Under the pieces are notes generated by a model, which did no database searches, was not told the origin of the DNA, and worked only from the letters and a program-made list of their open reading frames with translations. The translations under genes and the position numbers were made by a program. Shown piece after piece: positions 1 through 9,895 of a DNA stretch of 54,518 bases. The first letter of the stretch is position 1; every line of letters starts with the position of its first letter. The DNA is from a virus. Location of the stretch: IMG/VR virus record IMGVR_UViG_3300050343_000299, positions 1 to 54,518 of that record, one strand, 5' to 3'.

Positions 1-3000
1 ATGTCCATCACGCTCGAAAACAAGGGCTCGCTCCGCGCGTTCCCGTCCGTGGCGAGCATGTCCAACATGTCGGAGATGTCCGCGGCGAGCGTGGAGACGC
101 AGGACGAGCGGTCGGCGGATGAGGTGCGCGAGGCGAAGGAGGCGACGCTCGCGAGCGACCGCGGCGAGTTCATCGAGGGCGTCGAACAAGGGAAATTCGT
201 CGGGACGAAGATCGCGAACGCACTGGGGGACGTGGCGGGGGAGGTGCGGGAGGCGGCGCTGTCGGTGGGACGAGCGGCGCTGTCGGATTTGACGGATAAG
301 GCGCGGGGAGCGGCGTGCGCGGAGGCGCTTTTGGGGTATTTGACCGGACAAGGGGCGTGCGAACCGATGAGTCACGGCGAGGATAACACGCACGGAGCGG
401 CGATTGCGTTGTACGCACACGCGGCGCAGCTGTTTTACGACGATGCGGGGAAGGTTGAGGCGATTAAGAGAATCGTGGAGGCGCTGCGAAGCGTGCGGGA
501 CGCGGGCGCGTTCATCGGCGCCCGAGCGATCGGTAACTTGGCTGCGGACGTCCGTGAAGCCGCGATCGCGATGCTCGGCGAATTGAAGTCCAAGGCGTTG
601 ACCGGGGCAGACATCGCCGAGCGAAGGCAAGGCGCGGCGGCCATGGCTGGGATTTGCAAGGGGGTCGGCGTCGCCGCGCTCGCGGACTTACACGTCGTGG
701 ATGAGATTAAAAAGGCTATCGAGGACAAAAAGGATCCCGTCGCTCGCGCAGGGGCGTTGTTGACGTACGCGCACATGTGTCGAACCGCTGGTCGTGGATT
801 TGAGCCGTACGCCATCGGTGAAGCTCCCATCGTTTTCACGTTGCTCGGTGATAGAAATGCCGATGTTCGCGAGGCGGCGAATTTGGCGCAGGCTGCCGTC
901 GTCAAGGCGTTGCCTTTGACGGCGATGAAGCTTTTATCTCCGGCATTAAATGCTGGCATGCAGCACAAGGACTGGCAGAGTAAGCTCGGCTCGTTACACA
1001 TCATGGGCGACCTCGCGAACAGAGTGCCGCAATCGTTCATGCGAGCCATTCCGGATCTGTTCCCGTCGTTTTTGGACACTCTATTCGATACGCACCCGAA
1101 AGTTTCTGCGCTTTGTGAAGAAATTCTTCCCAGTATTTGCTGTTGCGTAAAAAATGCGGAGGTTTTGGGCATGATGGACCTCGTATTGAGTGCGATTCGC
1201 ACACCGCAAAAAGCCACCGAGGACTGCTTGGACAAGCTTATGGAGACGACATTCGTGAACTCCATGGACGCCCCGTCCTTGGCTGTGATTTTGCCCGTCA
1301 TCTTGCGCGGCCTGCGTGAGCGAACGAAAGAGCTCAAGCAAAAGGCTGCAACGACTTTCGGAAACATTTGCGCTTTGGTCGACGACCCTCGCGATCTGCT
1401 CCCGTTTATTCCGGTGTTGTTGCCCGAGTTGGAAAAGGCTGAAGAGCACTCGCATCCAGACTTGCGCGAAGCCGCGACGCGCGCAAAAACGAGTTTGATG
1501 AAAGGTATCGACGCGAGCCAGTCCGAGGAGCGCAAGGTTGCGTCGAATATCGTGAAGGAGGCCATCAATGGCGCCGGCGTCAACGTTGACGTCGAGACGC
1601 AGTCGTATGCGGCCGCGCTCGGCGGTTGGGTCATGGATTCCGCCCCGTTGCGCATTCCTCCCTCCATCTTATCGAATGACATCAAGCGTGAGCTCACTCC
1701 GGTGCTCGAAAGCGCGTTCGAAGGGAACATTCAAGCCATTGAAAAGATTGCCAATGTATCCGTGATGGCATACAAGGGCCTCGACGAATCAGCCCTGCTC
1801 GACGAAAGCACGAAGGATTACATCGTCGATCTTCAAGGCATTATTTTAGCCTTTGCCGGTCGCGTGTTACTTCAACGCACGAATTTCACGCTCGAACGTG
1901 GTCGCACGTACGGCATCGTAGGTCAAAATGGTACCGGTAAGACGACACTTTTGAATCGCGTCGCGGCGAAGGATATCGCTGGTTTCCCGGAGGACGTCTC
2001 TGTATACTACATTCAGCACGAAATTATGAGTGATAAGGAAGAAACGATCGTCGACTTCATGGTTCAAATGGTACCTGAAGGTGTCACACGAGACACCGTC
2101 GTCAACACTCTCAAAGAGGTTGGTTTCGACGACGAAAAGATGGCTGCCACTATTCAATCCCTCTCTGGCGGGTGGCGTATGAAACTCGCCATCGCGCGCG
2201 CCATGTTGTGGGACGCCGATGTTCTCTTGTTGGATGAGCCAACAAACCACTTGGACACGAGTGCTATCGCGTGGTTGACCAACTATTTGAAGTCCTTAAC
2301 GAACACCACCATCTGCCTCGTGTCGCACGACTACGACTTCCTGGCCGAGGTGCTGACGGACGTCATTCACTTGAGTGAAAAGACGCTCACATACTATCCC
2401 ATGAGCTTCCGCGATTTCCAGTCGTTGAAACCTGAAATCGTCGCCGCGTTGCCGAGCAACGACAATGCGATCGCTAAGCAGTCAAACATCGAAGGTGGCT
2501 CTGCCGACGGAGCGAAAGAGGCGAAAAAAGAGAGCGGCTTTGCCATCGACCAAATCGGCGACGACCAGCCGTCGCACATCAAACCGATTCGATTCCCCGA
2601 ACCGGGTGATTTGGAGGGCGTCAAGTCTCGCGCAAAATGTGTCATGTACATGAAAGAGGTATCGTTCGGCTATCCAGGAACTTCAAAGAAGATTCTCAAC
2701 GGTGCTACCGTGAAAATTACGCAAAACTCTCGAGCGGCGCTCGTGGGCCTCAACGGCGCCGGTAAGACGACGCTTTTGAAGTTACTCATCGGCGCACTTC
2801 AAATCGATGAAGGTGTCGGGGAAGTCTGGCGCCACCACAACTTGCGACTGTCCTACATCGCGCAACACTCCATGCAGCACTTGGAAGAGTCTTTGGAGAA
2901 CACGCCGTTGGAGTACTTGCAAAACCGCTTCTACAATGGTCGCGATAAAGAAATCGCCAAGCGCGCCTCGCACAACTTGAGCAAGGACGAGCTCGCAACA

Positions 3001-3723
3001 TCGCAAGAGCGTGGTAACATCATGGATGTCATTGGTCGCGTGATGCGAGGTAAACATCTGTTTTACGAAGTGCGCCGCGCCGGACGCGAAGAAAACGACA
3101 CCGATTGGGAAATGATGAGTTCGTTAGAGCGCAAGGATCCGTACGTGATGAAGATGGTGCGTAACTTTGACGAAAAGCTCAAGGCGATGCAATCGGGTAT
3201 GGATTTACGACCGCTCACCAAAGAAGAAGTGCGCATTCACTTGGAAAACTTTGGTATTGATCAAGATTTGGCCATGGGGAAAATCAAGCGCATGTCCGGC
3301 GGGCAAAAGAGTCGACTCGTCCTCGCCGCGGCCATGTGGACGAATCCACACATCATCGCTCTTGATGAGCCGACAAACTACTTAGATAACGATACCTTAG
3401 CTGCGTTGACCAAGGCGCTCATTGATTTCAAGGGTGGGGTGATTACGATTTCCCACAACGAGCCGTTCGTGAACGCCGTGTGTGACGAATTGTGGCGAGT
3501 CGGCGACGGAGTCGTCGTGACGGAGCCTGTAGCGGGTAAGGCGCCGAAGAAACTTTCTGTGGCTGAACGACGGGCTCTCAAAGCCGGCATCGACGCCGAG
3601 GAGGCGACGATGAAAGAAGCACAGAACAACAAAAAACTCACCGCCAAGGAAAAGAAGGAAGCGGCGGCGGCGAAGAAGGCGGCTGCTGGTCCGGTCAAGG
3701 ATCTGTACGGTCGCGGCAAATAA
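1..3723 (+). CDS. Elongation factor 3-like ABC-F ATPase
   Basis: EF-3 is a ribosome-bound ATPase that helps release deacylated tRNA from the E site. It is essential in fungi and also known in some algae. The 1240-residue product has an N-terminal helical half with HEAT-like repeats (to about residue 560), then two ABC cassettes. Cassette 1 shows Walker A GQNGTGKTT near 640, signature LSGGW near 721 and Walker B LLLDEPTNHLD near 741. Cassette 2 shows Walker A GLNGAGKTT near 916, then a roughly 150-residue insertion at the place of the EF-3 chromodomain, signature MSGGQ near 1098 and DEPTNYLD near 1121. The tail is Lys/Ala-rich, as in EF-3. It is about 200 residues longer than yeast EF-3, mostly at the N-terminus. 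The ATG is the first base of the window, so an upstream start cannot be excluded. The next gene is convergent, with a gap of under 50 bases. Confidence 0.93.
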   Translation: MSITLENKGSLRAFPSVASMSNMSEMSAASVETQDERSADEVREAKEATLASDRGEFIEGVEQGKFVGTKIANALGDVAGEVREAALSVGRAALSDLTDKARGAACAEALLGYLTGQGACEPMSHGEDNTHGAAIALYAHAAQLFYDDAGKVEAIKRIVEALRSVRDAGAFIGARAIGNLAADVREAAIAMLGELKSKALTGADIAERRQGAAAMAGICKGVGVAALADLHVVDEIKKAIEDKKDPVARAGALLTYAHMCRTAGRGFEPYAIGEAPIVFTLLGDRNADVREAANLAQAAVVKALPLTAMKLLSPALNAGMQHKDWQSKLGSLHIMGDLANRVPQSFMRAIPDLFPSFLDTLFDTHPKVSALCEEILPSICCCVKNAEVLGMMDLVLSAIRTPQKATEDCLDKLMETTFVNSMDAPSLAVILPVILRGLRERTKELKQKAATTFGNICALVDDPRDLLPFIPVLLPELEKAEEHSHPDLREAATRAKTSLMKGIDASQSEERKVASNIVKEAINGAGVNVDVETQSYAAALGGWVMDSAPLRIPPSILSNDIKRELTPVLESAFEGNIQAIEKIANVSVMAYKGLDESALLDESTKDYIVDLQGIILAFAGRVLLQRTNFTLERGRTYGIVGQNGTGKTTLLNRVAAKDIAGFPEDVSVYYIQHEIMSDKEETIVDFMVQMVPEGVTRDTVVNTLKEVGFDDEKMAATIQSLSGGWRMKLAIARAMLWDADVLLLDEPTNHLDTSAIAWLTNYLKSLTNTTICLVSHDYDFLAEVLTDVIHLSEKTLTYYPMSFRDFQSLKPEIVAALPSNDNAIAKQSNIEGGSADGAKEAKKESGFAIDQIGDDQPSHIKPIRFPEPGDLEGVKSRAKCVMYMKEVSFGYPGTSKKILNGATVKITQNSRAALVGLNGAGKTTLLKLLIGALQIDEGVGEVWRHHNLRLSYIAQHSMQHLEESLENTPLEYLQNRFYNGRDKEIAKRASHNLSKDELATSQERGNIMDVIGRVMRGKHLFYEVRRAGREENDTDWEMMSSLERKDPYVMKMVRNFDEKLKAMQSGMDLRPLTKEEVRIHLENFGIDQDLAMGKIKRMSGGQKSRLVLAAAMWTNPHIIALDEPTNYLDNDTLAALTKALIDFKGGVITISHNEPFVNAVCDELWRVGDGVVVTEPVAGKAPKKLSVAERRALKAGIDAEEATMKEAQNNKKLTAKEKKEAAAAKKAAAGPVKDLYGRGK

Positions 3724-3770
3724 CATTCTTTCAGCTTTTAATTCGAATTGCACTCTCAACAAACTATTTT

Positions 3771-5654
3771 CTACACAGTCGTCGCTCCCTCGTTGGTGAC
3801 GACCTCTTTTTCTACAAACTCAAGGATATCGTTCGACGTGATGTTGTCCTGAATTGATTTCCACGTCTTTTCGTAAGTGGTGATGAAATTCGGCGTATCT
3901 TTATCCGACCTCGTACGCAAGAAAACCCACGTTTTTTCATTCATATCCCACGTGCACTCGACGATTTTACCATCCAAGCTTTCGAGTGGATCCGTGCGTG
4001 TGACAAAATCGTCCTCGAGGCGGGCGAGCGCGCCGCCTTTTTGACCCACAAAGAGCAAACCTTTATCTCGCGATACGCGCAAGAGAAAGTCGACCGAGTT
4101 CAACTCTGGAAACTTCCACTTGAGCAGTGCTTCGTACGTTTGCGGGACGTACGGCACATTTGAGGGTTGGAAAATCAATCCATCGCTTTCGTGCGACAGG
4201 GCGGGAATGAACTTTTCGATGAATGAGCGCGCAAAATTCAGCGGGAAAAATTCCTTTGTGCGAACAGAAAACGGTTCTTTATGCGCGGCGTAAGCTCCAC
4301 TCGGACCCGCCTGCGCGAGAAACGCCTTTCTCGGTTCGACGACGAACTCACGCACAATGTTCAATCGCTCCAAGAACGGACGTTGCGTCACGCGTTCGCC
4401 GTTGATGGCCATCAAATCGTACGCTAGATACCGGCGCGTCTGCTTCTTCGTCTGAGGATCGGTGTCGACGACCATCTCGCCATCCATCAACGTACAGTGG
4501 TGTACGTTGGTTCCAAACTTTTTGTGCGGTAAAGGAAATCGCATTTGCACGCGGCGAATAGCGAATTTTCTATCGATCAAGTACGTGCCATCGCGCATAA
4601 GCATTAATAAATAACGCGTCCCGTCCGCCTTCCACGTCACGCTGTATGGTTCACGTTTCAAGAGCTCCATGTTGTTGCGACTCAGACTCACCGGCTGTGA
4701 TCCAGGAAAGTTATCAACGCGTCCTGAGGCCCCATCGTCTGACATGACCGCCCACACGCAAAGCTTTCGAATCTCGTGCGCCATTTCCTCGTACACCTCC
4801 TCGCCGACGACGTCTTCGTGATGCATCGATCCCGCATCACTCTCGACCTCCGCAATCTCCATCGCGCGCTGCAACGCTCTGCGCGTCCCCGGTATCGGTG
4901 CTCGACTGTGCGCTAACGTCTTCTTATACGTCAAATTCACCCTCGGATCGAACAGATCTCCCGCCGGTACCTTGTCGTCCGTCAACGGCGGCGCATCGCT
5001 CAAATCGTCGCTCTTCCACGCCGGCACTTTCGGATCCTTCGTCGTGCTAAACCTCCGTTCGAGATAATAATCAAACAAGCTCTCCAAGTACTCGCTCTTG
5101 TATATCCCCGGCGGTCGCACTTTCGCGAACTCCGTCACCCACTTATTCAACTCGGGCCAGCCTCGCGCGCGCTGACAATAATGCGTCAACATCGCGCCCG
5201 TTCGATTAAACCCGTGCGTACAGTGCACCAATATCGTCGGCGCATACCCTTGTCTCGCCTTTTCCTGCCATCCCGGATCGCTCGCCATCTCCGCCGCGCA
5301 TCTTTGCACCGCGTACACGAATTCGCTCACCTCCCGCGGCGCCGGCGCGCCGTCCCGTCCCGCGCACCGAATCTTATACACCCTCACCCCGTACTTTTCG
5401 AAGTCGCTCGCGTCGTAATACCTCGACGTGTTCGTGAGATCGATCACCATCGCCACCGCGCGTCCTTTGCTCTGCGCCAGCGCCAGCGCGTCGTCGGGCG
5501 TGTACCAATCCTCTCTCGGGACGTCGGCGTAGAATTGCTCCCTCAGCGGCGCCTTGGACGCGAGAAACATCCCCGCGAACGGTTCGGACATGCGCGGGCA
5601 CGCCGTCCATCCCTCGGGCGTCGCCCACGCGCCGCGCGGGCCGTCGTCGGGCAT
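3771..5654 (-). CDS. Bifunctional mRNA capping enzyme (RNA triphosphatase-guanylyltransferase)
   Basis: This enzyme removes the 5' gamma-phosphate of nascent Pol II transcripts and transfers GMP from GTP to make the 5' cap in the nucleus. The 627-residue product has an N-terminal cysteine-phosphatase triphosphatase with the P-loop HCTHGFNRTG (H144, C145, R151). The guanylyltransferase follows, with motif I KADGTR, whose lysine K342 is the GMP-accepting residue. DGLIFQPS and LLKWKF further on fit nucleotidyltransferase motifs IV and V, and an OB-fold-like C-terminus follows. The fused phosphatase-type order is that of metazoans and plants, unlike the separate fungal subunits. Its start is divergent from the QTRT2-like gene, with the two starts less than 60 bases apart, so the genes probably share a promoter. 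Confidence 0.93.
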   Translation of the reverse strand: MPDDGPRGAWATPEGWTACPRMSEPFAGMFLASKAPLREQFYADVPREDWYTPDDALALAQSKGRAVAMVIDLTNTSRYYDASDFEKYGVRVYKIRCAGRDGAPAPREVSEFVYAVQRCAAEMASDPGWQEKARQGYAPTILVHCTHGFNRTGAMLTHYCQRARGWPELNKWVTEFAKVRPPGIYKSEYLESLFDYYLERRFSTTKDPKVPAWKSDDLSDAPPLTDDKVPAGDLFDPRVNLTYKKTLAHSRAPIPGTRRALQRAMEIAEVESDAGSMHHEDVVGEEVYEEMAHEIRKLCVWAVMSDDGASGRVDNFPGSQPVSLSRNNMELLKREPYSVTWKADGTRYLLMLMRDGTYLIDRKFAIRRVQMRFPLPHKKFGTNVHHCTLMDGEMVVDTDPQTKKQTRRYLAYDLMAINGERVTQRPFLERLNIVREFVVEPRKAFLAQAGPSGAYAAHKEPFSVRTKEFFPLNFARSFIEKFIPALSHESDGLIFQPSNVPYVPQTYEALLKWKFPELNSVDFLLRVSRDKGLLFVGQKGGALARLEDDFVTRTDPLESLDGKIVECTWDMNEKTWVFLRTRSDKDTPNFITTYEKTWKSIQDNITSNDILEFVEKEVVTNEGATTV

Positions 5655-5710
5655 TCGTGAGGCGCGAAGTGACGCGCGGACCGTCGCCGCGCCAGTCCGC
5701 GACGCTCGCG

Positions 5711-7015
5711 ATGACGTTCGCGTTCGCGCCGAGCGCCGCGAACGCCTCGCGCGCGCGCGCGCGGTGCGGGACGATCGCGCACGGCGACGGCGCGCGCACG
5801 CCGACGCCGACGGCGCTCGCGCCGACGTCCAAGGGCGAACACGCGACGCTCACGAAGGATGTTTTGGACGACGTCGAGACGCGACTGCGCGCCGCGCTGC
5901 GCGCGCGGCGACGCGCGAACGACGACGGGACGAGCGATGAGGGGTGTTTATTCGGATGCGCGCTCGTCGGCGCGCACTTCGCGAGGAAGACGAAGCGCGG
6001 GACGAAGCGGAAGCGCGACGGCGACGAAGCCGAAGGCGAAGAAGCCGAGGGCGACGAGGCGGCGTGTCCGCCGCCGCGGCGATTAACGCTCGGACACTAC
6101 AGGGATTCGATGTACTTTGGTATGAATGCGCAGAATCGCTCGGGTGCGGACGCGTTGGCGTGCGAGACGCCGTATGGGCAGAGGAGTTTGGACGCGCGCG
6201 AGTACGCGAGGATTTGGCGGTCGGGCGCGGCGCACGCGGCGGTTTCGTTGGCGGATGAACACGGAGGGTGGGAGAGCGCGAAGAAGAGTAAGACAGCGGC
6301 GATACGTACGTGTGCATGGCTGGATGCGTGCGCGAAAGAGGCGAAAACATTGGGGTTGCCGTTGTTTGGGGCGTTGACGGGGGGCGAACACGCAGAGGTG
6401 CGCGAGGAGTGTTCGCGTCGAGTGGCGGAACGGGATGATGACGTCGTGGGGTACGCGCTGAGCGGGTTCTTCGCCGGTGAAGACGTCAGTACGCGAGGAG
6501 CGTGCATAGAGGCGTCGTTGAAGCACATCCCGAGCGAGAAACCGCGCTATTTGTCGGGGACGACGACGGTGGAAGACATCGTGGACAACATCGACAGAGG
6601 CGTCGACGTGTTCGACGCGAGTTGGGCGAGCGAAACTGCGCAACGCGGGCGCGCGTTTTGTTTCCCAGTCGATGAAGAAGATGATGAGATGGAAGCAGAA
6701 GACGCCGAATCGCGCGCGACGTCGGGGAGCGACGCGTATTCCATCAACATTTGGTCGACGTCGTACAAGACGGATTTCACCCCGTTCATTCGCGGAGACC
6801 GCTGTCGCTGCCCCGCGTGCGCCGAGCACACTCGGGCCTACGTGCATCACTTATTACAAGCGCACGAGATGACCGCGGACGTCTTGCTCGAGGCGCATAA
6901 CCTATATCACATCGCCGCGTTCTTTGCCGCGGCGAGACGCGCGATTCGGTGCGGTCGGTGGCAAGAATTTGCCGCCTTCCACCGCGCGTACGCCCAGCGC
7001 GCGCGCGAAACGTAG
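5711..7015 (+). CDS. Queuine tRNA-ribosyltransferase accessory subunit 2 (QTRT2-like)
   Basis: QTRT2 pairs with catalytic QTRT1 to exchange guanine-34 for queuine in GUN-anticodon tRNAs. The C-terminus carries the TGT zinc site: CRCPAC, then an AYxHHLL stretch, a second helix with HE, and an AHN/YH segment supplying the histidine ligand. The central parts RYLSG, a VDxFD-like stretch and GLPLFG match the family barrel. A Lys/Glu-rich insertion near residues 95-125 looks lineage-specific. I prefer the ATG at 5711 (434 residues). An in-frame ATG at 5657 lies only 2 bases from the divergent capping-enzyme start and would leave no 5' UTR. The QTRT1 catalytic-aspartate context is not evident, which supports subunit 2. 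Which paralogue it is remains an inference. Confidence 0.82.
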   Translation: MTFAFAPSAANASRARARCGTIAHGDGARTPTPTALAPTSKGEHATLTKDVLDDVETRLRAALRARRRANDDGTSDEGCLFGCALVGAHFARKTKRGTKRKRDGDEAEGEEAEGDEAACPPPRRLTLGHYRDSMYFGMNAQNRSGADALACETPYGQRSLDAREYARIWRSGAAHAAVSLADEHGGWESAKKSKTAAIRTCAWLDACAKEAKTLGLPLFGALTGGEHAEVREECSRRVAERDDDVVGYALSGFFAGEDVSTRGACIEASLKHIPSEKPRYLSGTTTVEDIVDNIDRGVDVFDASWASETAQRGRAFCFPVDEEDDEMEAEDAESRATSGSDAYSINIWSTSYKTDFTPFIRGDRCRCPACAEHTRAYVHHLLQAHEMTADVLLEAHNLYHIAAFFAAARRAIRCGRWQEFAAFHRAYAQRARET

Positions 7016-7036
7016 TGTTAGACATAGTTATAGCAT

Positions 7037-9259
7037 ATGATTCTTCGCGTTTGCTCGAAGCGCGCGCGCGCGACTCCGATGAAAACATTCAAAGCGCTCG
7101 CGCGTCCCGGTCGCCGCCATCCGCAGTCCTCGACGCCCCTGATGCGCACCGTCGACGCCAAACCCGCCGTTCTCGCGCGTTGGCGCCGCCCATCGCCTCG
7201 AACGTCGTCGCGCGCCGCGTCATCGCGCGATCCGAGCGACGCGCGACCTGCAATTTTGGGTTTCGGCAGCGCCGGCGTGGACTACATAGCCAAACTCGAC
7301 GGCGCTTTCCCGACGCCTGACGCCAAAACGCGCGCGTCCGAGCTCGAAATCGTGGGCGGAGGGAACTGCGCGAACGCGCTCGTCGCCGCTTCGCGCCTGG
7401 GCGCGCGCACGGCGCTGGTCTCGAAAGTGGGAACCGACGGGGTGGGGACGCAGATTTTGACAGAGCTGGGCGAACGCGAAGGCGTCGACGTGTCTCATGT
7501 CGTACGACGCGGGAACAGGTCGCCTTTCACGTACATCATGGTCACATCGTCGTCAAACGGAGATGGAGAGTCCACGCGAACGTGCGTGCACACGCCTGGG
7601 GAGACGTTGGAGGTGGAAGAGTTGGGCGACGTCGCCGCGCTGCTGGAAGCGGTTCATCCGGATGTCGTCTTCTTCGATGGACGACTCACAGAGAGCGCTA
7701 TCGCGCTCGCGCGCGTCGCGGAAACGCGTGGAATTAGGGTGCTCGTCGAGTGTGAACGATTGAGAGATGGACTAGACGAACTTGTGCGGCTTGCGGACGT
7801 CGTGGTGACGTCGAAGAATTACCCGCTTGATAGATTTACGGAGACGAAGACGCTAGGAGACGCGATGACAGAAATGTTTGCGTGTTTGCCGAAGGCAAAA
7901 GTGATGGTGACGACGCTCGGCGCGCGAGGGGCGGTAGCTTTGGTACGAGATGGTGTCGAAACTCCGGAAGTGGGGGAAGGGACGGCGTTGGATGACGTCG
8001 TGTCGAGATTGGAGAACGCGGCCCTCCGCGGCGATGACGAGACGCCCGGACCGAGCGTGGAGACGGAATCCTTGGTAATCCGAGACGCAAGCGGCGAACG
8101 ACGTTTCAAGGCAAAAGTTGTGTTCACGCCGGCGAAACGTTTGACGGACAACCAAGTGGTCGACACCACCGGGGCAGGCGACGCGTTCATAGGCACGCTC
8201 GCAATGTCGGCGTGCTCGGAGGATTTCAACGTCGCCAGCGCGATGCGCCTTGGCGCATACGTTGCGGCGACGAAATGCGGTGGCATTGGAGCGCGAAGCG
8301 CATTGCCGCATCGCAAAGATATTCCAGAATCATTATTTGAAGAATTTCCGCTCAAGTCGGCGTCGTCGCGCCGAGCGGCAATTTTCTCACTCGTCCTCGC
8401 TGGCCTATCCTCGCTCGCCGAACCCGCGACTGCGGCGGACGAAGTGGACACGAAGAAACTTACCGAACTCTTCAACCGAGCCATGCAAGCGACGACGTAT
8501 GAAGAGAGTGAAGCGATCTGGACCAAGGCGATAGAGCTCTCGCCCGAGGGTTCGCGCGCGCGGAGTGCGGCGTTTTCGAACCGTGGCACGCTTCGACTGC
8601 AGTATCAGGAATGGCAGGGCGCGGTGGACGATCTCCAAGCAAGCGTAGACCTCGACGGGAATAATCCCGATCCGCTGTCGTTGAATAATCTCGGCAACGC
8701 CAAGGGCGCGCTCAATCAGTGGGACTCCGCGATGGCAGATTTTCTGGAAGCGTCGAGGACGGAGGACATGCGAGCCATCGCGCTGGCAAACTACGCGTTG
8801 GCGGCGTTTCAGACCGAGCGCGATGATTTGGCGATAACCACGGCTCGAAAGCTTTTGAGAAGAGATCCAGAATTTTTAGACATGCGCGCCGCTTTATCGG
8901 CGTTCCTTTGGAGTGAAGGTCGTTTCGACGACGCCGAGGCGGAGTGGACTTTTCTGTGTAAGAGTGGACGCGGTTTCGGCGCCAAGCGTTCAGCGGAAGA
9001 GAAACGCGATGCCGGCGCCATCGCGTACGGCTTCGAGCTCTTCACGCAGTCTGCAAATCAAATCGTCGCCGAACTAGACGGTGGTGTTAAAGACGCCGGT
9101 TTAGACACGCCGTGTCGGCTGTACAAGACGACCGACACGGTGGCCAACCGCTGGCCTCCGCGCGCCACCGCCGCGTTGGATGCCTTCTTACGCGTCCGAG
9201 GCGACGGCCAAGCACTCGATTACGACGGTCGCGTGAAGACGTTCAACTTTAGGCATTAA
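7037..9259 (+). CDS. pfkB-family sugar kinase fused to a TPR protein, plastid-type
   Basis: One uninterrupted 740-residue ORF holds two parts. Residues about 70-440 are a ribokinase/pfkB kinase: the GGGNCANA motif near the N-terminus and DTTGAGDAF near 375-383 (catalytic Asp and anion hole). Residues about 470-740 are TPR-like helices resembling thylakoid-lumen TPR proteins. Between them (about 443-467) lies a segment with paired arginines, a hydrophobic stretch and PATAADE, which reads as a lumenal (Tat-like) signal with an AxA cleavage site. The first 65 residues are Arg/Ser/Ala-rich, as in a plastid transit peptide. The kinase substrate cannot be named. Either the product is a polyprotein cut during thylakoid import, or two genes have been fused by a missed boundary. 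It starts only 21 bases after the upstream stop. Confidence 0.8.
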   Translation: MILRVCSKRARATPMKTFKALARPGRRHPQSSTPLMRTVDAKPAVLARWRRPSPRTSSRAASSRDPSDARPAILGFGSAGVDYIAKLDGAFPTPDAKTRASELEIVGGGNCANALVAASRLGARTALVSKVGTDGVGTQILTELGEREGVDVSHVVRRGNRSPFTYIMVTSSSNGDGESTRTCVHTPGETLEVEELGDVAALLEAVHPDVVFFDGRLTESAIALARVAETRGIRVLVECERLRDGLDELVRLADVVVTSKNYPLDRFTETKTLGDAMTEMFACLPKAKVMVTTLGARGAVALVRDGVETPEVGEGTALDDVVSRLENAALRGDDETPGPSVETESLVIRDASGERRFKAKVVFTPAKRLTDNQVVDTTGAGDAFIGTLAMSACSEDFNVASAMRLGAYVAATKCGGIGARSALPHRKDIPESLFEEFPLKSASSRRAAIFSLVLAGLSSLAEPATAADEVDTKKLTELFNRAMQATTYEESEAIWTKAIELSPEGSRARSAAFSNRGTLRLQYQEWQGAVDDLQASVDLDGNNPDPLSLNNLGNAKGALNQWDSAMADFLEASRTEDMRAIALANYALAAFQTERDDLAITTARKLLRRDPEFLDMRAALSAFLWSEGRFDDAEAEWTFLCKSGRGFGAKRSAEEKRDAGAIAYGFELFTQSANQIVAELDGGVKDAGLDTPCRLYKTTDTVANRWPPRATAALDAFLRVRGDGQALDYDGRVKTFNFRH

Positions 9260-9372
9260 TTTACGAATTTCATAGACGCGCTCGTGAATGCAGTTCATTC
9301 TCGACGTCGCGCTCGCGTCCCGCGCGGCGCGGCGTCCCGCGCCTCATTATCCCGCGCGCCTCCGTCCCCATC

Positions 9373-9783
9373 ATGCGCGCGCTTCGCGCGCTCTCGCGCG
9401 CCGTGGACCCCACGCGCGCGTTCGCGTCGCTCGAATCGTGTTCGACGTCCCGCGCGCGCGCGCGCGCGACGCAAAGCGACGCGAACCTTCCCGTCAAGAC
9501 GCCCAAGCCCAAACGAGACATGACCAACGCCGTCGTCGTCGAGTCCATCCGCCGCAAGAAACTCGCCAAGGGCATCGTCGACGCGCGCTTACCTCCGCCC
9601 GCGCTGTGCCCGACGTGCGAGCGGCGGTTTTGCCGATGCGAGGACCGCGCGCCGGAGCCTCCGCGCGCGCCGCTGGAGAGCGACTGCTGCGCGAGCGAAC
9701 CGGCGTGTAAATTCTGCGTCAAGGTCGTCTACGAGGAGTTATTAGCGGAGTACGAGGCGGCGATGACGAAACGTCACGCGTGA
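9373..9783 (+). CDS. Small Cys-rich protein with oxidoreductase-like (OXLD1-type) domain
   Basis: The 136-residue product has an Arg/Ala-rich, acid-poor N-terminus of about 30 residues that fits a mitochondrial presequence. A Cys cluster CPTCERRFCRC follows near residues 75-85. The C-terminus has P-x-x-S-DCC, CKFC and YEELLAEYE, matching the short oxidoreductase-like N-terminal domain (usual core DCCGSGC..C plus an acidic helix). Family members are small mitochondrial proteins of poorly known function. The core has one extra residue between the Cys pairs compared with the usual pattern. Frame choice rests on these motifs, because other frames are open across this CG-rich stretch. The gene is convergent with the DPH4 gene. 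Confidence 0.68.
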   Translation: MRALRALSRAVDPTRAFASLESCSTSRARARATQSDANLPVKTPKPKRDMTNAVVVESIRRKKLAKGIVDARLPPPALCPTCERRFCRCEDRAPEPPRAPLESDCCASEPACKFCVKVVYEELLAEYEAAMTKRHA

Positions 9784-9895
9784 GCGTCGTCTCGAGGCGC
9801 CGTTCCGCGGCGGCGCGTAGGTAGCGTTGTACATGTACACTATAGTAATTTCTAGCGCTCGCGCCGTCGAGTCGGCGAAATCGAGCGCGCGTTCG

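Noticed and set aside
435-1730. 431-residue minus-strand frame inside the EF-3 gene
   Set aside because: The opposite strand has full EF-3 homology. This frame shows no domain and is a compositional shadow.
9828-9839. 12-base palindrome TGTACATGTACA between convergent genes
   Set aside because: Short palindromes occur by chance. No second copy or linked gene supports a binding site.
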